From Avimicrobium caecorum (GTDB taxonomy: Bacteria; Bacillota; Clostridia; Oscillospirales; Ruminococcaceae), in the NCBI GenBank assembly GCA_904394705.1, contig CAJFNJ010000017.1, positions 1-51,405 on the forward strand: a stretch of DNA of 51,405 nucleotides, written 5' to 3'. Shown here in pieces: positions 48,677 to 51,405 of this stretch. The number at the start of each line of letters is the position of its first letter. The stretch's first letter is position 1. Under the pieces are notes generated by a model that saw only the letters and a list, made by a program, of their open reading frames with translations, did not search any database and was not told the DNA's origin. The translations under genes and the position numbers were made by a program.

Positions 48677-51091
48677 ATGAAATACGATTTTGCCGCAGTG
48701 GAAAAGAAATGGCAGGACATCTGGGAAAAGGAAAATACCTTTGCCGCCTCCAATGATTACACCAAGCCCAAGTTCTATGCGCTGGTGGAATTCCCCTATC
48801 CGTCGGGACAGGGTCTGCATGTGGGTCATCCGCGCTCCTATACCGCGCTGGATATTCTGGCCCGCAAGCGCCGTATGGAAGGCTATAATGTTCTCTATCC
48901 CATGGGCTGGGACGCCTTTGGTTTGCCCACCGAGAACTATGCCATCAAGAATCACATCCACCCGGAAATCGTCACCAAGAACAATGTAGCCAACTTCAAG
49001 CACCAGCTCAAGAGCCTGGGTCTCTCCTTTGACTGGACCCGGGAGATCAATACCACCGATCCCGATTACTACAAGTGGACCCAGTGGATCTTCCTGCAGC
49101 TCTTCAAGCATGGTCTGGCTTATAAGAAGGAAATGTCGGTGAACTGGTGCACCTCCTGCAAGTGTGTACTGGCAAATGAAGAGGTTGTAGGCGGCGTCTG
49201 TGAGCGCTGCGGCGGCGAAGTGGTCCACAAGGTCAAGAACCAGTGGATGCTCGGCATCACCAAGTATGCCCAGCGCCTGATCGATGATCTGGATACCGTG
49301 GATTATATCGACCGTGTCAAGACCAGCCAGATCAACTGGATCGGTCGCTCCACCGGTGCGGAAATCGACTTCGATACCACCGCCGGTGATACCCTCACCG
49401 TATTCTCCACCCGCCCGGATACCCTCTATGGCGCCACCTATATGGTTATCGCGCCGGAGCATCCCTATATCGAGAAGTGGGCGGACCGCATCACCAATAT
49501 GGAAGCCCTGCGTGCCTATCAGGCAGAAGCTGCCCGCAAGAGCGACTTCGAGCGCAGTGAAATGGCTGCCGACAAGGAAAAGACCGGCGTCTGTATCGAA
49601 GGCGTCCGGGGCATCAACCCGGTGACCGGGGGGGAGATCCCGATCTTTATCTCCGACTATGTCCTGATGACCTACGGTACCGGTGCCATCATGGCAGTTC
49701 CCGGCCACGATGACCGTGACTGGGCCTTCGCCAAGAAGTTCGGCCTGCCCATCATCGAAGTGGTATCGGGCGGCAATGTGGAGGAAGCTGCCTTCACCGA
49801 CTGCAATACCGGCATTATGGTCAACAGCGGCATGCTGGACGGCCTGACTGTGGAAGAGGCCAAGAAGAAGATCACCGAATGGCTCAGCGAAAACGGCAAG
49901 GGCCGGGAAAAGGTCAACTACAAGCTGCGCGACTGGGTATTCTCCCGTCAGCGGTACTGGGGCGAGCCTATTCCGATCATCCACTGCCCGCACTGCGGTA
50001 TGGTTCCCGTGCCGGAGAGCGAACTGCCGCTGCGTCTGCCCGAGGTGGACTCCTATGAGCCCACCGATACCGGCGAGAGCCCCCTGGCTGCCATGACCGA
50101 CTGGGTGAACACCACCTGTCCGGTCTGCGGCGCGCCTGCCAAGCGGGAGACTGATACCATGCCCCAGTGGGCTGGTTCCAGCTGGTACTTCCTGCGGTAC
50201 TGCGATCCGCACAACGACAAGGAACTGGCCTCCAAGGAGGCGCTGGACTACTGGATGCCGGTAGACTGGTACAACGGCGGTATGGAGCATACCACCCTGC
50301 ACCTGCTGTACAGCCGGTTCTGGCACAAGTTCCTGTATGACATTGGCGTGGTATCCACTCCCGAGCCGTACCAGAAGCGTACCAGCCATGGTATGATCCT
50401 GGGCGAGAACGGCGAGAAGATGAGCAAGTCCAGAGGCAATGTGGTCAACCCGGACGACATCGTCAAGGAGTACGGCGCTGATACCCTGCGTACCTATGAG
50501 ATGTTCATCGGCGACTTTGAAAAGAGCGCCACCTGGAACACTTCGGCGATCAAGGGCTGCAAGCGCTTCCTGGACCGCATCTGGAACCTGATGGATATTG
50601 CTGTGGAGGGCGACGCTTACAGCGAGAAGCTGGAATCCTCCTTCCACAAGACTGTGAAGAAGGTCAGCGAGGACATCGAGGCGATGAAGTTCAACACTGC
50701 CATCGCTGCCATGATGAGCCTGCTCAATGAGATCTATGATGCCGGCAGCATCACCCATGAGGAGCTGCGCACCCTGCTCAAGCTGGCGAATCCCTTCGCG
50801 CCCCATGTCACTGAGGAGATCTGGAGTGTGATGAACTTCGGCGGTCAGATCAGCGGACAGAGCTGGCCCACCTATGATCCTGCCAAGTGTGTGGACAGCA
50901 TGGTGGAGATTGCTGTGCAGCTCGCCGGCAAGATCAAGGCCCGTATCATGGTGCCCACCGACATCACTGCTGCCGATGCCATTGCCGCTGCCAAGGCAGA
51001 TCCTGCCGTGGCACCGCTGCTGGAAGGCAAGACCATCATCAAGGAGATCTATGTTCCCGGCAAGCTGGTGAACATTGTGGCAAAAGGCTGA
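48677..51091 (+). CDS. leuS: Leucyl-tRNA synthetase
   Basis: 804 residues, normal for bacterial LeuRS. The HIGH motif is HVGHPRSY (residues 47-50 region), the zinc-type CTSCKCVLANEEVVGGVCERCGGE lies near 155-178, the CP1 editing domain contains the threonine-rich VFSTRPDTLYGATY (about 240-253) and the GYGTGAIMAVPGHD-like block, and KMSKSRGNVVNPDDIV (about 580) is the KMSKS loop. AGGGAAG lies before the ATG. It is the last gene of the long run that starts at topA. The next 30 bases lead into the rpsU promoter. Confidence 0.98.
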   Translation: MKYDFAAVEKKWQDIWEKENTFAASNDYTKPKFYALVEFPYPSGQGLHVGHPRSYTALDILARKRRMEGYNVLYPMGWDAFGLPTENYAIKNHIHPEIVTKNNVANFKHQLKSLGLSFDWTREINTTDPDYYKWTQWIFLQLFKHGLAYKKEMSVNWCTSCKCVLANEEVVGGVCERCGGEVVHKVKNQWMLGITKYAQRLIDDLDTVDYIDRVKTSQINWIGRSTGAEIDFDTTAGDTLTVFSTRPDTLYGATYMVIAPEHPYIEKWADRITNMEALRAYQAEAARKSDFERSEMAADKEKTGVCIEGVRGINPVTGGEIPIFISDYVLMTYGTGAIMAVPGHDDRDWAFAKKFGLPIIEVVSGGNVEEAAFTDCNTGIMVNSGMLDGLTVEEAKKKITEWLSENGKGREKVNYKLRDWVFSRQRYWGEPIPIIHCPHCGMVPVPESELPLRLPEVDSYEPTDTGESPLAAMTDWVNTTCPVCGAPAKRETDTMPQWAGSSWYFLRYCDPHNDKELASKEALDYWMPVDWYNGGMEHTTLHLLYSRFWHKFLYDIGVVSTPEPYQKRTSHGMILGENGEKMSKSRGNVVNPDDIVKEYGADTLRTYEMFIGDFEKSATWNTSAIKGCKRFLDRIWNLMDIAVEGDAYSEKLESSFHKTVKKVSEDIEAMKFNTAIAAMMSLLNEIYDAGSITHEELRTLLKLANPFAPHVTEEIWSVMNFGGQISGQSWPTYDPAKCVDSMVEIAVQLAGKIKARIMVPTDITAADAIAAAKADPAVAPLLEGKTIIKEIYVPGKLVNIVAKG

Positions 51092-51121
51092 TTTTCTACC
51101 GGTTCTTTCGGAGAAAACCAC

Positions 51122-51150
51122 TTGACACTGCCCGATGGATTTAGTATAAT
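51122..51150 (+). promoter_or_regulatory. Consensus promoter of rpsU
   Basis: TTGACA (51122-51127) and TATAAT (51145-51150), both perfect, are 17 nt apart. Confidence 0.92.
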
Positions 51151-51162
51151 ATCTTGTGTTAT

Positions 51163-51187
51163 CCACTTAATCTGCCGTATTAAGTGG
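51163..51187 (+). promoter_or_regulatory. Hairpin in the rpsU leader
   Basis: CCACTTAAT and ATTAAGTGG are perfect complements around CTGCCGT, about 6 nt after the expected transcription start. No T-run follows, so it is not a terminator; it may stabilise the message or bind a protein. Confidence 0.55.
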
Positions 51188-51243
51188 CAGAGAACATGGT
51201 TGGATATCAACTCCTGCCGTGTGGCGTAGGGAGGGAAATGGAA

Positions 51244-51405
51244 ATGTCAGAGATCAGAATTAAGGACAATGAGTCTCTGGAGAGCGCACTGCGCCGCTTC
51301 AAGAGACAGTGCGCGAAATCCGGCGTTCTGGCAGAGGTTCGTAAGAGAGAACACTACGAGAAGCCTTCTGTAAAGCGCAAGAAGAAGTCCGAGGCTGCGC
51401 GCAAG
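51244..51405 (+). CDS. rpsU: 30S ribosomal protein S21 (cut by the window end)
   Basis: 54 codons visible of about 58-60; the reading frame is still open at the last base. The protein MSEIRIKDNESLESALRRFKRQC and the following KREHYEKPSVKRKKK are the S21 signature. S21 sits at the 30S platform near the Shine-Dalgarno helix. ATG 51244 lies 8 nt after AGGGAGGG; an in-frame ATG at 51238 is too close. Codon choice is that of a highly expressed gene. Confidence 0.95.
   Translation, partial: MSEIRIKDNESLESALRRFKRQCAKSGVLAEVRKREHYEKPSVKRKKKSEAARK

Noticed and set aside
49626..49633. Run of seven G inside leuS (and a similar run in nadD near 47066)
   Set aside because: They encode conserved Gly codons in essential genes. 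A slip would destroy the protein, so they are not switches like the G9 promoter tract.
1..51405. Prophage, insertion sequence, integron or CRISPR array
   Set aside because: No transposase, integrase, phage structural gene, regularly spaced repeats or flanking inverted repeats were found.

Overview
The window looks like chromosome of a spore-forming, GC-rich, low-oxygen Clostridia bacterium (Oscillospirales/Ruminococcaceae-like, probably gut). Reasons: Gram-positive promoters and terminators, lipoproteins with lipoboxes, AddAB instead of RecBCD, TrmFO, a two-subunit iron-sulfur serine dehydratase, PduL-type phosphotransacetylase, a PerR-type regulator, and a spore-envelope cluster containing SipL, the Clostridia-type partner of SpoIVA. 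I see no phage, insertion sequence, CRISPR array or rRNA. The genus cannot be fixed from sequence alone.

Layout. 1-3200: end of an unknown gene, an unknown clostridial protein, an aminoglycoside-adenylyltransferase-like enzyme and sdaAA/sdaAB, the last four on the minus strand. 3450-6550: a secreted leucine-rich-repeat protein, then galE. 6630-9290: an ABC importer of the nitrate/sulfonate/thiamine-precursor class. 9390-11790: a lipoprotein divergent from a flavin transferase (ApbE) and a small membrane protein. 11900-15400: the sporulation block, with a 55-residue membrane peptide, spoVM (28 codons), sipL and spoIVA. 15700-23800: small units, namely an esterase, a degenerate P-loop-like protein, a family-4 uracil-DNA glycosylase, pduL, perR, tRNA-Pro, a divergent cis-prenyltransferase, a cation-efflux gene under a NiCo riboswitch, a lipoprotein and an ECF S-component with a structured leader. 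23890-31620: addB-addA and an XRE-type membrane regulator. 31660-33080: infC-rpmI-rplT with a leader attenuator and an AUU start. 33110-51405: housekeeping genes (rRNA/tRNA methyltransferase, dprA, topA, trmFO, plsX, rnc, a radical-SAM gene, smc, ftsY, rdgB, yhbY, nadD-yqeK fusion, rsfS, leuS) and the start of rpsU.

Most notable observation. The promoter of the secreted LRR protein (-35 TTGACG at 3457, -10 TATAAT at 3481) has a run of nine G inside its 18-nt spacer, directly against the -10. This is the classical architecture of a phase-variable promoter: slippage by one G would move the spacer between 17, 18 and 19 nt. The gene also carries near-identical 66-bp in-frame repeats and ends in an NPSTG motif without a membrane anchor. 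Other points worth a look are an uncharacterised membrane peptide directly before spoVM, a pseudo-P-loop protein, a riboswitch-like leader before the ECF S-component, a long hairpin that buries the ribosome binding site of the gene at 85-600, and the lipoprotein/ApbE/membrane-protein group.
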